Of a stretch of 64,000 bases of DNA, positions 10,720 through 22,200 are shown in pieces. The notes beneath the pieces are model-generated. The model was not told where the DNA came from. It made no database searches and worked only from the letters and a program-made list of their open reading frames with translations. This stretch comes from Flabesymbios commensalis (taxonomy: Eukaryota > Annelida > Polychaeta > Terebellida > Flabelligeridae), in the NCBI GenBank assembly GCA_964017125.1, contig OZ024915.1:22350437-22414436 (forward strand), in the 5' to 3' direction. Position numbers and translations under genes: made by a program. Position 1 is the first letter of the stretch, and the number at the start of each line of letters is the position of its first letter.

Positions 10720-11098
10720 TGTTGCTGTCAGAGGGAAGGTCACTTTTAAAATTGCTGTCGCTTACTATTCTGAACTCCTTCACTCCTTAAGAATAATTCC
10801 CTGTAAGTTTCAACTTTGGCGCTCTTCCCTTGAATAAAACCATTTTCCGGCCATTTCCATATAATCTTCCCAGGTTGCTGTCAGAGGGAAGATCACAACT
10901 AAAATTGCTGTCATTGATCATTCTAGGAGCCAATGGATCATTTAAAACTAATTTTAGCCTTGGCGCAATATCCTTGAATAAATGCAAAAAATTGCATAAC
11001 AATCATGCTGATTTGGAGGTGAAGGTCATACATGATACCTGCCAGCAATCCATTTTAGGGATGCTAGGCTTGATTACATGGTGTGTTACATTGGGGGG
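10720..11098. repeat. Right inverted repeat of element A
   Basis: It is the reverse complement partner of 7679-8018 and carries one more AT-rich insert (AATGCAAAAAATTGCATAAC near 10981). Confidence 0.8.
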
Positions 11099-11417
11099 TA
11101 GCTATATAAACTAAAGCGGTGAAATCGGCCCTTAGAAAGCTGGCATTATACATGTGTTTCAATGGGACTTGCATTTGGGGAGGTGAGTACTTATTGTCAT
11201 TAATATGGGTAATATCGGAAAAAAACTGTGCTAGATAGCTAGACCATTCTAATTAAAACTGAAACTGGAGTTCCCGAACTCCGAGGCCCGGCTTTAGTTT
11301 GTTTGAGTGCTATAGACAAAAATCGGCTTTTTATTTTCCAAACATGACAGTGTATTGGTCTTCCTCATGGGCCAGAATCCTAAATGTCCGGGATATAATT
11401 AAAGAAAGAACCAAACT

Positions 11418-11523
11418 CAGCAGACACAAAACGTGAAATCAATGTTGGTTTAACGTTGGGCTAGCGTCGTAGATACTGGACCAACGTTAAACCAACATTG
11501 ATTCAACGTCTTCTGTCTGCTGG
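11418..11523. mobile_element. Near-perfect ~106-bp palindromic MITE
   Basis: It runs from CAGCAGACACAAAACGT to ACGTCTTCTGTCTGCTG. Inside, ATCAATGTTGGTTTAACGTT pairs with AACGTTAAACCAACATTGAT around the core AGCGTCGTAGATACTGG. One of the best preserved copies of the family; the whole element is essentially one hairpin. Confidence 0.85.
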
Positions 11524-11647
11524 GAAGGTTAAAATAGTTAAAATATATAATGTATTCCTTCCATCGCCGGTGCTGGGAACATTCCTTCAATACTTGCTTA
11601 ATACGATGTATCTCGTACAGAGGATGTAGGCCTACCCACCAAATTAC

Positions 11648-11809
11648 GGTTCAATGTTGGGACAGCGTCGCAGCCTATTGCTGTTTCAATGCTGGTCAAT
11701 CGTGTACGACGCTCGCTCAACACTAATCCAACACTGACCCAACGCTAACCAATGTTGCTTCAATATTGATCCAACGTGTCTGACGATGGCCCAACGACAA
11801 CCCAGCATT
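11648..11809. mobile_element. Compound degenerate copy of the palindrome family
   Basis: Family words (TTCAATGTTGGGACAGCGTC, GTGTACGACGCTCGCTCAAC, CAACGTGTCTGACGATGGCC) occur about three times in 160 bases, ending CAACCCAGC. It looks like two overlapping or nested worn copies. Confidence 0.6.
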
Positions 11810-12373
11810 ATGTATTATAAGCCTACTTCGCGGCACAGCACTGCGGCAATTGCTACACGGGTGACACTTTCATCCCCCGTGGCCAGCACGGCCACTACCG
11901 AGATAACACAATACATTGGCCCGATTTTGAAATTTTCTGAACACTTGTTAAGGACAAAAGTACTTAACCTAAGGACCTGAAACGTTATATGTTCCTAAGG
12001 ACTGGTGTAAAGAAATGTGGACCGTTCCCCACACACAGCACCCCTTTTCCCCCTAAATAGGACACAAACTCAGGCAAAATAAACTTAATAGGCTACGGCC
12101 GAGCCAAGAAATGGCCGACCTGTGTTCATAGAACAGTTTTTATCTAAAGACACAAGCTAGATCAGACATCATAAGATCAATTCAAGCTTTTTTTAAATGG
12201 CCGCCCAAGGACATAATATTTATCTATACCTTTTCTTCTATCATTGTTGCAATGACAATGTTGAAGGCAAATTGTACACTATTTTACTTGATGATCTAGC
12301 AGAAGGGAACAAACACGCCTAATTGAGGTTTTTTTATTTCTTCAAATACCTTTCACACTTCGTAAGCACCATT
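11810..12373. other. Stretch with no recognised gene
   Basis: Short frames only; AT-rich with ordinary composition. Nothing supportable was seen. Confidence 0.5.
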
Positions 12374-12651
12374 CACATTGTTATGGCGCTGAGCTGAGCG
12401 TTGACATGGGAATGCTAACAGGTGAGCGACATATAGACTAGGCAGAATCTGAAGAAATGTGCTTATAAAAAGTCATGGAGGCATTTTGTGTTTACGGTTG
12501 GCAAACATGTTTTCTAGATGTATTAATATGTCCTAAATCCAAATATGGTGTTTGCCAGGCTGGATTTTTAACGATTAATCCTGTAATGGTAAATTCCAAA
12601 ATGGCCGCCACCGAAACAACTAAAATCTATTAATTGTCATATCTTTGGAAC
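12374..12651. repeat. Left inverted repeat of element B
   Basis: It pairs with 14882-15168 over nearly its whole length with scattered substitutions and small indels; about 80-85% agreement by eye. Confidence 0.85.
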
Positions 12652-13267
12652 CAACGATGATAAAAACACAAATAAAACATGTATTAATACATTATTGGTC
12701 ACAATGAATCCATTAATACCATTACTTAGTTGATAAATTGTGATCAAATTAACATAGGAACCATATGTGCACTAAATTGGCTCGTTTTTAATAAATACGG
12801 TAATATAAAAAAGAAAATATTTCAAACAATTAAATATATATTTGATAAAAGACACACCAATAACATCCGTGAGTTTAAAACACTTTAATTGTATAACAAA
12901 ATCAATAGCCTAATTCAATAACTCAAATATAGAGGAACAAAATATCCTGTGATGCCATTACTTATTTGATAAAATGTAAACAAATCAACATAGGGGTCGT
13001 ATTTTAACTAAATTGGTTAGTAATTTTCATAAAGAATACAAACATGAGGTTAACCACTAGAAAAGCGTGTGCGTATCCATAAATCTCATAATAGCTATAC
13101 AAATTATTCACGATCCCGGAAGGAAAAACATCCCATAATATGTTATATACAAGTGTATAGTAATACGCAGTAGGCCTATAACTTATTTGTGCATGTTTAA
13201 CTTAATAATTGTCCTGTGTGATATTTCAGCATTCATCCTTCTATATACATGTCATATTTCTGCTAAC

Positions 13268-13440
13268 CCGGAAAAGGCAATTAAACGCAATTATATTAGG
13301 GAATCTGTTGCCTAAATTTAAATAGTTTAATCGAAATCGGACATGACAATTTCGTTCAATTTTTTTGTTGAACGAAACTGTCATGGACGATTTCCATCAA
13401 AGTGTTCCCTCAATATAATTGAGTTCAATTGACTTTTCGG
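13268..13440. mobile_element. 173-bp foldback element inside element B
   Basis: CCGGAAAAGGCAATT at the left pairs with AATTGACTTTTCGG at the right. Further in, CGCAATTATATTAGGGAA pairs with TTCCCTCAATATAATTGAG, and GACATGACAATTTCGTTCAA pairs with TTGAACGAAACTGTCATG around a poly-T loop. The whole segment is one long hairpin with no coding. Confidence 0.75.
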
Positions 13441-13559
13441 TTTTACAGCTCAAGCACCCCTTGGTAAAACCACGTGACTTGATTTCGCAGCATGCTCTTG
13501 TGATAGGTGGAAGAGAAAGCAAGTGTGGCACTAAATGACTATCCGTGCGTTTCCACCCC

Positions 13560-14887
13560 AAATCGGTTACCACTTAAAGAATTGGAGATGAGCAATTTGC
13601 TTGGTTTCACACTCTTGATTGGTAATGGGCCCACCTGATGTGTAACTGTGCTGCATCTGATGTTCGCAGTAGTTTCTCCTGTGCTTGTCCCATACTGAAC
13701 AGCTTCACTCTGGCTTCATCACACATATTTCCATCAAGAACTCCATATATGATACAGATTTAGCTGTATTGGCCCTATCCAAAATCAATCAAATAGTTGT
13801 GATGTTAGTGAAACACATGTTGTTTTCTTATTGTGACCAGCAAATTGTATCGAATGGTATTTTTATCCAAATTTCATGCTCTGGTATATATCTAGGATGT
13901 TTAGATGTTCCTGCTTTAATTAATAAGATAATCATCCTATTTGCAGTAGGACAAGGACATATGTATCACGTACTGACACCACCATTGATTCCATGAGAGC
14001 ATGAATACAATACAATATTAGGTGTGACTGTCCGCTTCCTCGTGGTCAGCTTCAAGTCTTGACAAAGTTGGGTCAGACCACTTGACAGTAGTCGCTTCAA
14101 CGGATCCACCAGCAACCACAATAATTACTTTCTCTGCTGGGCTGTGCTCAATAAGGTAGTTGGTAGCAGAAAGCGATGTCTTTCTTATTGTCTTCAAGTG
14201 CTATGAAATTAGATCAATCAGACGGAAGAGGGACCAATTCATTTTCAATCTATCGTCCGACTGGTCGATGACCTTTCTTACGTTTGGTTCTTCTTCCTTA
14301 TTTGATGGACTCGCTTCTATGACAATCACATGTTACATCAATCCCAATGATGGTGGCCCCCATCTTGTACACAGTATTGGCAAATGTTCTTACATAGCCT
14401 TCAAAAGTTTTGGTATTTAGGGGTTTGGTAAGAGCCCTCAACAGCGCTTGAGCATCAATCAATAGACAGCTTGGTCCATCAAGGGAAACAGTTGTTGGTG
14501 TTGTTACATCCTGTATCAATACGCCGGCTAACACAAACTTGTTTGCTGAATGCAGGATAGCAAGTGATAGTGAAACCGACATCAACTCATGCTGCAGGAT
14601 CTTAATTGTTAAGATTGACCTCATGCGATACCCTATAAGCAGTCATAAGCCTTATGTAAAATAAGCAATATGATTCTGTCCACCTTAATAGTGTTTTGCT
14701 GGCCTTGGACGTCTTGCACAATAAGAATTGTGTAAAGCGAAGCAAGTGTTACTGCCTTATTCATACGAATGAGGGCTTTAATACTGTTTTCACTCTCTGT
14801 ACTAAGCAGCGATTCCCGGGTGGTAGCAATGACAACATCCTTGTTCATCATATTCTGCGGGGTTTGTGATGAAACACTCTGTGCCAA
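13560..14887 (-). pseudogene. Decayed FEN/PIN nuclease-like protein, element B
   Basis: Minus-strand pieces, in protein order: TIKVDRIILLILHKAYD near 14660 (family KVDR segment), LAILHSANKFVLAGVL near 14540, CLLIDAQALLRALTKP near 14440 (N-terminal Asp strand of a PIN-like fold), YKMGATIIGIDVTCDCHRSE near 14320 (usually VVFDRYR), EADHEEADS near 14035 (the EEAD acidic motif) and VRDTYVLVLL near 13950 (usually TDTDVLVLL). Then come CVLWEQAH-type scraps near 13680. The order and spacing match the same family as element A, with more stops. The HAxTGCD box expected further on is not recognisable. Nuclease function is inferred. Confidence 0.6.
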
Positions 14888-15168
14888 AGATATGACAATT
14901 AATAGATTTCAGCTATTTCGGTGGCGGCCATTTTGGAATTTACTATTACAGTATTAATCGTTCAAAATCCAGCCTGGCAAACACCATAATTAGATTTAGG
15001 ACATATTAATACATCTAGAACACATGTTTTCCAGCCGTAAACACAAAATGCCTCCACCATTAACATTTTTTCAAATTCTACCTAGTCTAATAGCGTTGCA
15101 ACGCTATGTCGCTCACCTGTTAGCATTCCCATGTCAACGCTCAGCTCAGCGCCATAACAATGTGAAAG
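14882..15168. repeat. Right inverted repeat of element B
   Basis: It is the reverse-complement partner of 12374-12651, with a small insert around GCGTTGCAACGC near 15092. Confidence 0.85.
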
Positions 15169-15857
15169 ACGACGTAATTTAATGCGTGATAGGAATACAT
15201 GCATAATATAATCTATGTAGGCCCCTACGTTAGGAAATATTTGTTAGCAGGAGCAGGGGCGTAGGCAGGTCTATTAACATGTGTACAGAGCGGCTGCATC
15301 CTGATGTTTCAGTACAGGATGATATCCAGGATAACTAACAAAATTGAATGACAACACTATGCTGATTATACATGTAACAAGTTCAATAGCAGATAGCCAT
15401 GTGCAATGAAAAAAGAATCACAACATTCCCGTGAAACTGTCAGCCATTCTCCTATAGTATTCTGATCTTGATGTGCCCCCCTTACCATTTTTACTTCTCA
15501 TCACACATATTCCGCTTTGAATCTGAATATCGACTTCTTGATGAAATCGATTTATCATTTTAACAAACAACGATATATAACAAAACGTTATCTAGTTAAA
15601 TCAGACGATTTAATTTATTGGATAAATTGAATAACTCGTGCGAAGTGATGCAATTTACCAGCTTTACAAAATAAATTAGAAAATTCACGGGCACCGTGTG
15701 TGGGTTGCAAGCGCTCTGTTGGCTTCAATTATTGTAAACAGTTCTTCTAATCTAATATTTATCTCGTGTCATGATTTTTATTGAATAATGTAGCCCCCTG
15801 TTGTAGGCCTATATTTTTTCATGTAAATTTATGTAATCATGGCATGTGACTATCGAT
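15169..15857. other. Stretch with no recognised gene
   Basis: AT-rich, short frames only, with one TGTAGGCCTATATT word near 15801. Nothing else supportable. Confidence 0.5.
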
Positions 15858-16091
15858 TTAACCCTTTAACCGCCAAATTATTCAATTGGAATTTTCACCC
15901 ACTTGAAGTTGTGTCTCGCTGACGCGATCCGCAACTTCAAGTGAGTGAAAACACAATGGAGGCCAAATCTTTTCAAAGCGTGCTGATTGATGTCACATTA
16001 TGGCTTTAACATGCTTAAAAGGCGGTGCTGAATGTGGTAATAATTGAGCGAAAAAAAACAATATAATCGGCACCGGCGATTAAAGGGTTAA
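15858..16091. mobile_element. TTAA-flanked MITE, reverse copy of 2718-2964
   Basis: It starts TTAA CCCTTTAACCGCC and ends GGCGATTAAAGGG TTAA, perfect TTAA on both sides. The hairpin (TTTTCACCCACTTGAAGTTG against CAACTTCAAGTGAGTGAAAA) is at the left end. Reversed, it aligns with the 2718 element through TGTGACATCAATCAGCA and the CTCCAT word. piggyBac-type ends are inferred from the TTAA and CCC/GGG termini. Confidence 0.85.
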
Positions 16092-17392
16092 TAAATAAAA
16101 AGGAGAAGGTTTTTTTTTCTGTTTCTTTCACAGTTCTGCCCTGCGCAATTCGACTAATTAAATGCACCTTGATGCACAGGATATTTGTTAAATATTGCCT
16201 ATTATAGGAAATACGATTGAATAGGATTGGTAAGATTTTGGCCATATAGATAATAATAGGGGGGCCTATACATAAGCTAATCAAGACCACGACAATCGAT
16301 TGTCATCGCGGCAACAACAACAACACAAGGATTGAATATTATAAAGCTTAAACATTCTGTTTTTCTTGCTTGGCATTCAAATACCCACGAGACACAATAT
16401 AATTAAGCGAATAATAATTTAATGTTGGGTCATAGTCAGCGATCCCGGCTGATTGTTGTGCAGGATTCTNNNNNNNNNNNNNNNNNNNNNNNNNNNNNNN
16501 NNNNNNNNNNNNNNNNNNNNNNNNNNNNNNNNNNNNNNNNNNNNNNNNNNNNNNNNNNNNNNNNNNNNNNNNNNNNNNNNNNNNNNNNNNNNNNNNNNNN
16601 NNNNNNNNNNNNNNNNNNNNNNNNNNNNNNNNNNNNNNNNNNNNNNNNNNNNNNNNNNNNNNNNNNNNNTGACTGGTTACGCGCCTGAGGGAGGGATTGA
16701 GGGAGATGGATGGGGCCGTATGACCGCGGTGACAACATGAAGACATACTATTTTCAGTAATTTTAATAGATGTCTAATTTTATTTCCCAGACCGCTGATG
16801 GTTTTTTATGATAATTCCTAAAAGAAAGTTAACATAAACGACTAGTAAAACATAGCACTATAAATTTATTAAAGATAGTATTATACTTCAAACGGATAAC
16901 ATACATGTCTCTTAAATTTACATCTTACCAATTTAATTCGGCATATGAATCACAGTGTCTTGAGTTTGGTAGAGTCTACAAGAGTGCTTTTGAAGCTGTC
17001 AATTGGTTTGCGAAGATAAATGATGAATTAAATGCATGATCTTATTATAGTAATTACATACATACTGTGCGCTATGACTTTACTTCTATTATAATATAAT
17101 ATAATAATGTGAAATACTTTTATTTGAAAATAAATTGTTCTACTTCTATTTGTCGCTAATTACAATGTAGGCCCATAGGCCGTATAAGCCAGTACTTGTT
17201 TATATTACAGGCAAATCATTTTTGTGCTATATTTACACGATTTAAAAAAACAAATCATGCCAAACATGACGCTCCAGAATACTGCTTGCTCTGCATACAC
17301 AAACGTTTAACCAGCGCTGACCCAACGTTCAGCCAATATCACTTGGTCATACGCCCTGACGTTCGCAATCAGCTCCGTCAATGCACCTGACG
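16092..17392. other. Gene-free stretch containing the assembly gap
   Basis: No coding region can be supported. Frames that cross the N run are meaningless. A worn piece of the palindrome family may lie near 17300-17390 (CAGCGCTGACCCAACGTTC). Confidence 0.5.
16470..16669. other. Assembly gap of 200 N
   Basis: Exactly 200 undetermined bases; a round size of this kind is usually a placeholder, so true distance is unknown. Confidence 0.99.
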
Positions 17393-17682
17393 ATTATTGG
17401 AATTGTGATTCGTTCGATTGCACCCCGTGGTTGTGTACAACTTCCACAACCCGCAGCCTTTTGCACGTACACAGCCAAGCCATACACTTTTGCCACTAAA
17501 TCTTTCACTTCCCCGTTTGCTTCCACTATCAGCACTCCTCTTACCAATTTTCAGAATTTTACCTATAACACTTTACCTTTAGCTATTAAACCCTTTCCCT
17601 TTGTTAACAAGCTATATTAACTTCGCCGAAGGAAATTTTGGCAACTGCAGATTTCTAAGACATCCAAATGTGAGTACTTTTT
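17393..17682 (+). repeat. Probable 5' LTR of the BEL/Pao fossil
   Basis: It matches 25005-25284 closely from TATTGGAATTGTGATTCG to AAATGTGAGTACTTTTTT. The exact ends are not certain because neither shows a clean TG...CA pair, and an unusually long ~1.8-kb leader follows. It could instead be an unrelated interspersed repeat on both sides. Confidence 0.6.
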
Positions 17683-18085
17683 TGAAGCTGGGCGTTAGCC
17701 CAGGTACGTTATTGACAGATTCTGGTCTCTGAATTTGTGACAAAAAGTGACGTCATTTCATTCATAAAACTGATAGATGGGTGAATTCCATTCATAAATT
17801 GACCATTGGCCTTAGTTTCATGGACCCTATCAATAGATACGGCTACTCATAGAGCTTCTTATATCAGTTTAATACAAAACAAGACTGTTCGATGTTGACG
17901 GTCCCTAAACTACTGGTAGTAGGTTTATTGCTCAAGTCTGTCCAAACAGAAATGTCATTGGCTGATGAGCAATGGCCCTTGTCCAGTATAATCAATCAGC
18001 TATGTTCTGATTGGGCGCAACTTATGCAAATTACAGAGCCCGGTAACAAGCATTATTCTGGGGAGAAGTGTTTGCATCCAGCTCA

Positions 18086-18245
18086 CTGATTAGCCATCAA
18101 TGACATCATTTAAAATGTGACACAATAACTGACATCCATCTCCAAATATGGTAGGCCCTATTGGTTTCGAGAATTCCCCTCTTGAGACATACTGCATGGT
18201 GATTGGCCAGCAATGACATCACTTATAAAACCTGACCTCAATAGC
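18086..18245. repeat. Two related ~110-base units
   Basis: GATTAGCCATCAATGACATC (near 18089) and GATTGGCCAGCAATGACATC (near 18202) are each followed by an ATAACTGAC/ATAGCTGAC word. A TATAAAA word lies near 18225. Nothing coding is linked to it. Confidence 0.5.
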
Positions 18246-18987
18246 TGACCTAATCTCTGAGGTCAGATTTATCAGTACACAACACCTCACGCCCAAGCCC
18301 CCACTGCAGATGAACTGATACACTCAGCTATCAGTGAGTGTCACAGTCACCCACTGAGATTTTGTGTGGCACTTACACATATCCAACACCATGGGTCTCT
18401 GTCGTCTGTTACGTCACCGTCTGCCAACCAGCAGCCAGCAGTTCATAAATGAGCCACCAGCGGTGAGGTAGATCGTGATTGGCCAGTTGTGTTTAAATGC
18501 ACACCTGCCCATCCGCTGCCAACACATGGGAATTTGTGCACGCAGTGCTCGTCATACAAACCTGAGGGTATCCATGAGTGTTCCACTTTCAATTTTATAT
18601 TTATTGATAATTAATTTAATGGAGTTTTTAAAAGTATGAGCTAAGCACAATTTTTACTACATACGGTATATATCAGTGTATATTCAGCCTGGATATTTTT
18701 ATCTCATTTTCAGAAGCGTCAATGGTAATAACATGAATCGAGTTATTTTGCACTCTGTGAGGCCATCATTCTGGTAGAAGCGGGCTTTTTCCCACGCACC
18801 TAGATGCGGCAGTACAGAGAGTGGCTGTGAAATCTCTGTCCCCTGGTGGTTAATATTAGCTGATCTGGGGAAGATGACCAGTGTCTGAAGTAGAGATAGA
18901 GACACTGGTGACACGAGTGAAATGAACTGAGGGAGGGGTGATCTTCAGTTACCATTAATATCTCTATCCCGCAAGGTTTCCGGTCAA

Positions 18988-19080
18988 CCCAGCAACCACG
19001 ATGCGTTGACCCTATGCTGATACAATATTGGTCCGATGTCGCAGACGCTGGGCCAACATTAAATTGCATTGGGTCTGCTG
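18988..19080. mobile_element. Palindromic MITE copy in the BEL leader
   Basis: It starts CCCAGCAACCACG and ends GGGTCTGCTG, with the core TTGGTCCGATGTCGCAGACG. Same family as 11418-11523. Confidence 0.7.
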
Positions 19081-19137
19081 AGCACATGTAATCAATGTTG
19101 TGTTGTTACATCTGGCACACATTAGCCTATAGTCTAC

Positions 19138-19276
19138 CCAGCATACACAAGAATCAATGTTGGTTTAACGTTGGTCCAGCGTCGTAGACTGGGGGTATAT
19201 CCTAGCAAACAAGACACATTGTCCCAATGTTGTTTTAAAGTTGGGCCACCGTCTACGACGCTGAACCAACATTCTC
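19138..19276. mobile_element. Two half-copies of the palindrome family
   Basis: CCCAGCATACACAAGAATCA leads into GGTTTAACGTTGGTCCAGCG and stops near 19190. A second piece begins near 19202 with CTAGCAAACAAGACACATTG and ends GACGCTGAACCAACATTC. Each lacks part of one arm. Confidence 0.65.
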
Positions 19277-22200
19277 CTTTTTCACCCTAACCACAGTTCA
19301 CATCCTGCCATCACGCAACGTTGTTCATAGTTCACGGTTTTACTGTTTATAACGTTTCCAAATTTACTTGTTCATTTTTTCCACTCATTCAGCACTATTT
19401 GATATTATGGCGCTTATAATGACATCGTAATTTTGCGATCGATTACGTAAAGAAATTCTATACATATTTATATAAGCCTATATCCTATTCAGATATAAGT
19501 ATATATTGTTGAATATTCACATATCCCATATCTAGCAATCAAAATGTCTTTCAAGGACATTACAGGTGCTCTTGGAAAGAGCAGATCCGCCTATAAGGGC
19601 AAAATCACAATGTTTGTGAATGATTTGAATAAAAAATCAGAACAGAAAACTTTACAAAGTATTTTTTTGTTGAAGCAGTAAACCACCGATGAAATAAAAT
19701 ATGAAATCGGTGTTCAGGAGAAAATTTCTGATGTCCAAACTAAGATCACTCCTGTAAAAACTGAAACGTCATCGCACACTCCCACAGTTACCTCAATACG
19801 GCCACCTAAATTAAAATGTCCAAGTTTCAGTGGTCTAGAAAAAGACAGGTTGCTGTTTCAAAACTTTCTCATGCAGTTTAATGATGTAATGACTGCTGGT
19901 GGCAACCTGGATGATTCGGCCAAACTAACGTACCTTCGCGGTTACTTAACAGATTATGCATTTTCAGTCATAAGCCACTTGTCAATCAGTAATGAGAATT
20001 ACAAAGCCGCATTAGACTTGCTAAATGCCGAATTCTTAGATAAATAATTTATTATTGAAGAATATTTCACTAAAATTATCAGCAACTCGCCCAAATATGA
20101 TCCCCAATTTAAGGATGTCAAAAAATTCAAATTAATTAAAACTTATTAGCCACATCGTTTTCAATAAACTACCCGCTATCCTCAAGCAAGAATTGGTTCA
20201 TAAAATCGGATCAAACTATCCTTCCCTCAAAGAATTGTTTGATAATTATCATGATTTGATAAAAACGATCATTCGAACAAGTTTGAAAAAGAAAACTTTT
20301 GATCAAAAAAGCAAAACTGTATCACAAGGTCACGATGATCATAAAAAGTTTCTCTCAAAACCTAGTAGTCATTTTGGTGAACCTACCATGTATCAACAGG
20401 ATTCAAATCCCGAAGGGGCTTCTGCATTACAAAATTTTACCACGTAATCGTCAGCTTCTCACCCCAGAAAACCTTGTAAATTTTGTAATGCAAGTAGTCA
20501 TGTGATGTACCGATGTGACAAATATAACTCCCATGAGGCCAGAAGGCAGCGTTGTCTTGAAATGGGTTTATGTGTTCTTTGTACTAGTCCATTTCACAAA
20601 AAGCCACAATGTCCTGGCAAAAATAATGAGCTAAAATATCAATGTTTACATTGCAAGGTCAACTCTCATATAAGTACATTATGCAAAGATATTGACAAGC
20701 ATGAAATGTCCCTAGCCATACTAATTCTAATGTGTGTTTAAATGCAAGTGAAATAGTATCGGCAGAACATTCTATAATAATGCCCATCATGGACAATCAA
20801 GTGAAGACTGGTTCAAAAGTTTGCAGAGCTAGATGTTTATTAGACTCCGGCAGTCAAAGATCTTACTTATCAGAAAAAGTTTGTGCAGTCTTAGCATGTA
20901 AAGATGTTTCAATTATACAGCATGATATCAAAACATTCTTGGGCTCTCAAAAGAAAGTGTTGAAAGAAATTTCTGTTGCTGTTGAAATTCCTAATTTAAA
21001 ACCCTTTAATCAAAAGGTGTTAATAGACAAGGAGTTTAATATACAACTAAATATGCCTCAATATGTTGAAGTTATTAGCAATCTTGCATGTAAAGGTGTC
21101 CCCCTGGCTGTTCAATACGAAGGCGGTCTGCCTCCTGAAATTGTAGAAATAGACGGACTAATGGGTGCGGATGTTCTACAAAATTTGTCTATGACCAGAA
21201 CAGTTGAATGTATGAAGGGTATTGCATGGGAATTTCCTAATGGTCTTGTGCCTTATGGAGACGCAAACAACTTTCTATACCCAAGACAAATCTCCGTCTT
21301 ACCTAGTTTTTCCAGCTCTAGACCTGATACATTCAACAACTATAACCACATTATTTGTAGATATGCTAAATGTCCAGAGACTCATGTCATGAACCCCAAG
21401 TCATCATATCCTGACCCATTACAATGTTTATTTCCCGAAAGTTCTGTGGAAAGGAATCTCGATATGATGTTTCAAACCGAGGGCTTAGGCATTGATAGTA
21501 AAGGAAATGCCATTACTGATTACGACTCTGTAAAAATAAAAGACTTTGAAGATTCCATCAAGTTTGAAGATGGTCATTACAATGTCAAACTTCGATGGCA
21601 CGAAGATGTTCTGGAAAAAGGTTCCAGCTAGCCATAATGTAGCTTTAACTGTGATGGACAGAGTTTCCAAAAAGTTAGAGAAAGATAATCTTATGGATGA
21701 TTATGTAAAAGTTTTTAAACAACAAGAGGAGGAAGGAATTATTGAAAGAATAGAAGTTGATCCTCAAAAATAAAATATGCTGATTACACGTGGATTCCAC
21801 ATCGTCCCATAATTAAAACTGAGCAGCAAGTAACTACAAAAATCAGACCAGTTCTCAATTGCTCACTTAAAACCCATAATTCCCCATCTCTAAATGAAGC
21901 TGCATATCCTGGAGTCAATTTGATGACTGATATGATAAAACATCTTTTATATTTCAGATCTAATAAGTTCACTATGATTTCAGACATCAGAAAAGCCTTT
22001 CTGATGAATAAACTAGGCCACGAAGAAGACAAAACAGGTTTAAAAGAAGGAAACAAATTGAGCTGTTTCAGATACAAAACCATAATCTTCGGTTACAATG
22101 CCAGTCCTTTCATTCTTAATTTTATCATCAAGCACCATGCTAAGCAGTTTCCTTTAGATTACTGCTCTGAAGTAATACTGAACAATTTTTATGTTGACAA

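Larger units (their letters stand above)
7679..11098 (+). mobile_element. Inverted-repeat element A with nuclease-like gene
   Basis: The left arm 7679-8018 and right arm 10720-11098 are inverted copies sharing GCATCCCTAAAATGGATTGC, TTTTAAATGATCCATTGGCT, CTTCCCTCTGACAGCAACCT and TTCTTAAGGAGTGA; they agree in most positions with several indels. Between them on the plus strand lies a decayed gene (8650-10495). Long inverted repeats and an internal gene fit a DNA transposon. I see no clear target duplication and no known transposase. Just inside the left arm lies a 3x ~155-bp repeat (8100-8460). Confidence 0.7.
12374..15168 (-). mobile_element. Inverted-repeat element B with nuclease-like gene
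   Basis: Arms 12374-12651 and 14882-15168 are inverted copies running from CACATTGTTATGGCGCTGAG (outer) through GGAATGCTAACAGGTGAGCG and AACATGTTTTCTAGATGTAT to CTATTAATTGTCATATCTTT (inner). They carry AATTCCAAAATGGCCGCC near the inner end. The arm sequence is unrelated to element A, but the internal gene belongs to the same family, here on the minus strand. The 850 bases between the left arm and the gene hold no recognised coding and a foldback MITE (13268-13440). Confidence 0.75.

Noticed and set aside
16348-16746. Open frames crossing the N run
   Set aside because: The frames consist mostly of unknown residues.
18225-18470. TATAAAA box with a 26-residue frame (MGLCRLLRHRLPT start)
   Set aside because: The frame is too short and has no support; the GATTGGCC and TATAAAA words sit in a local repeat.
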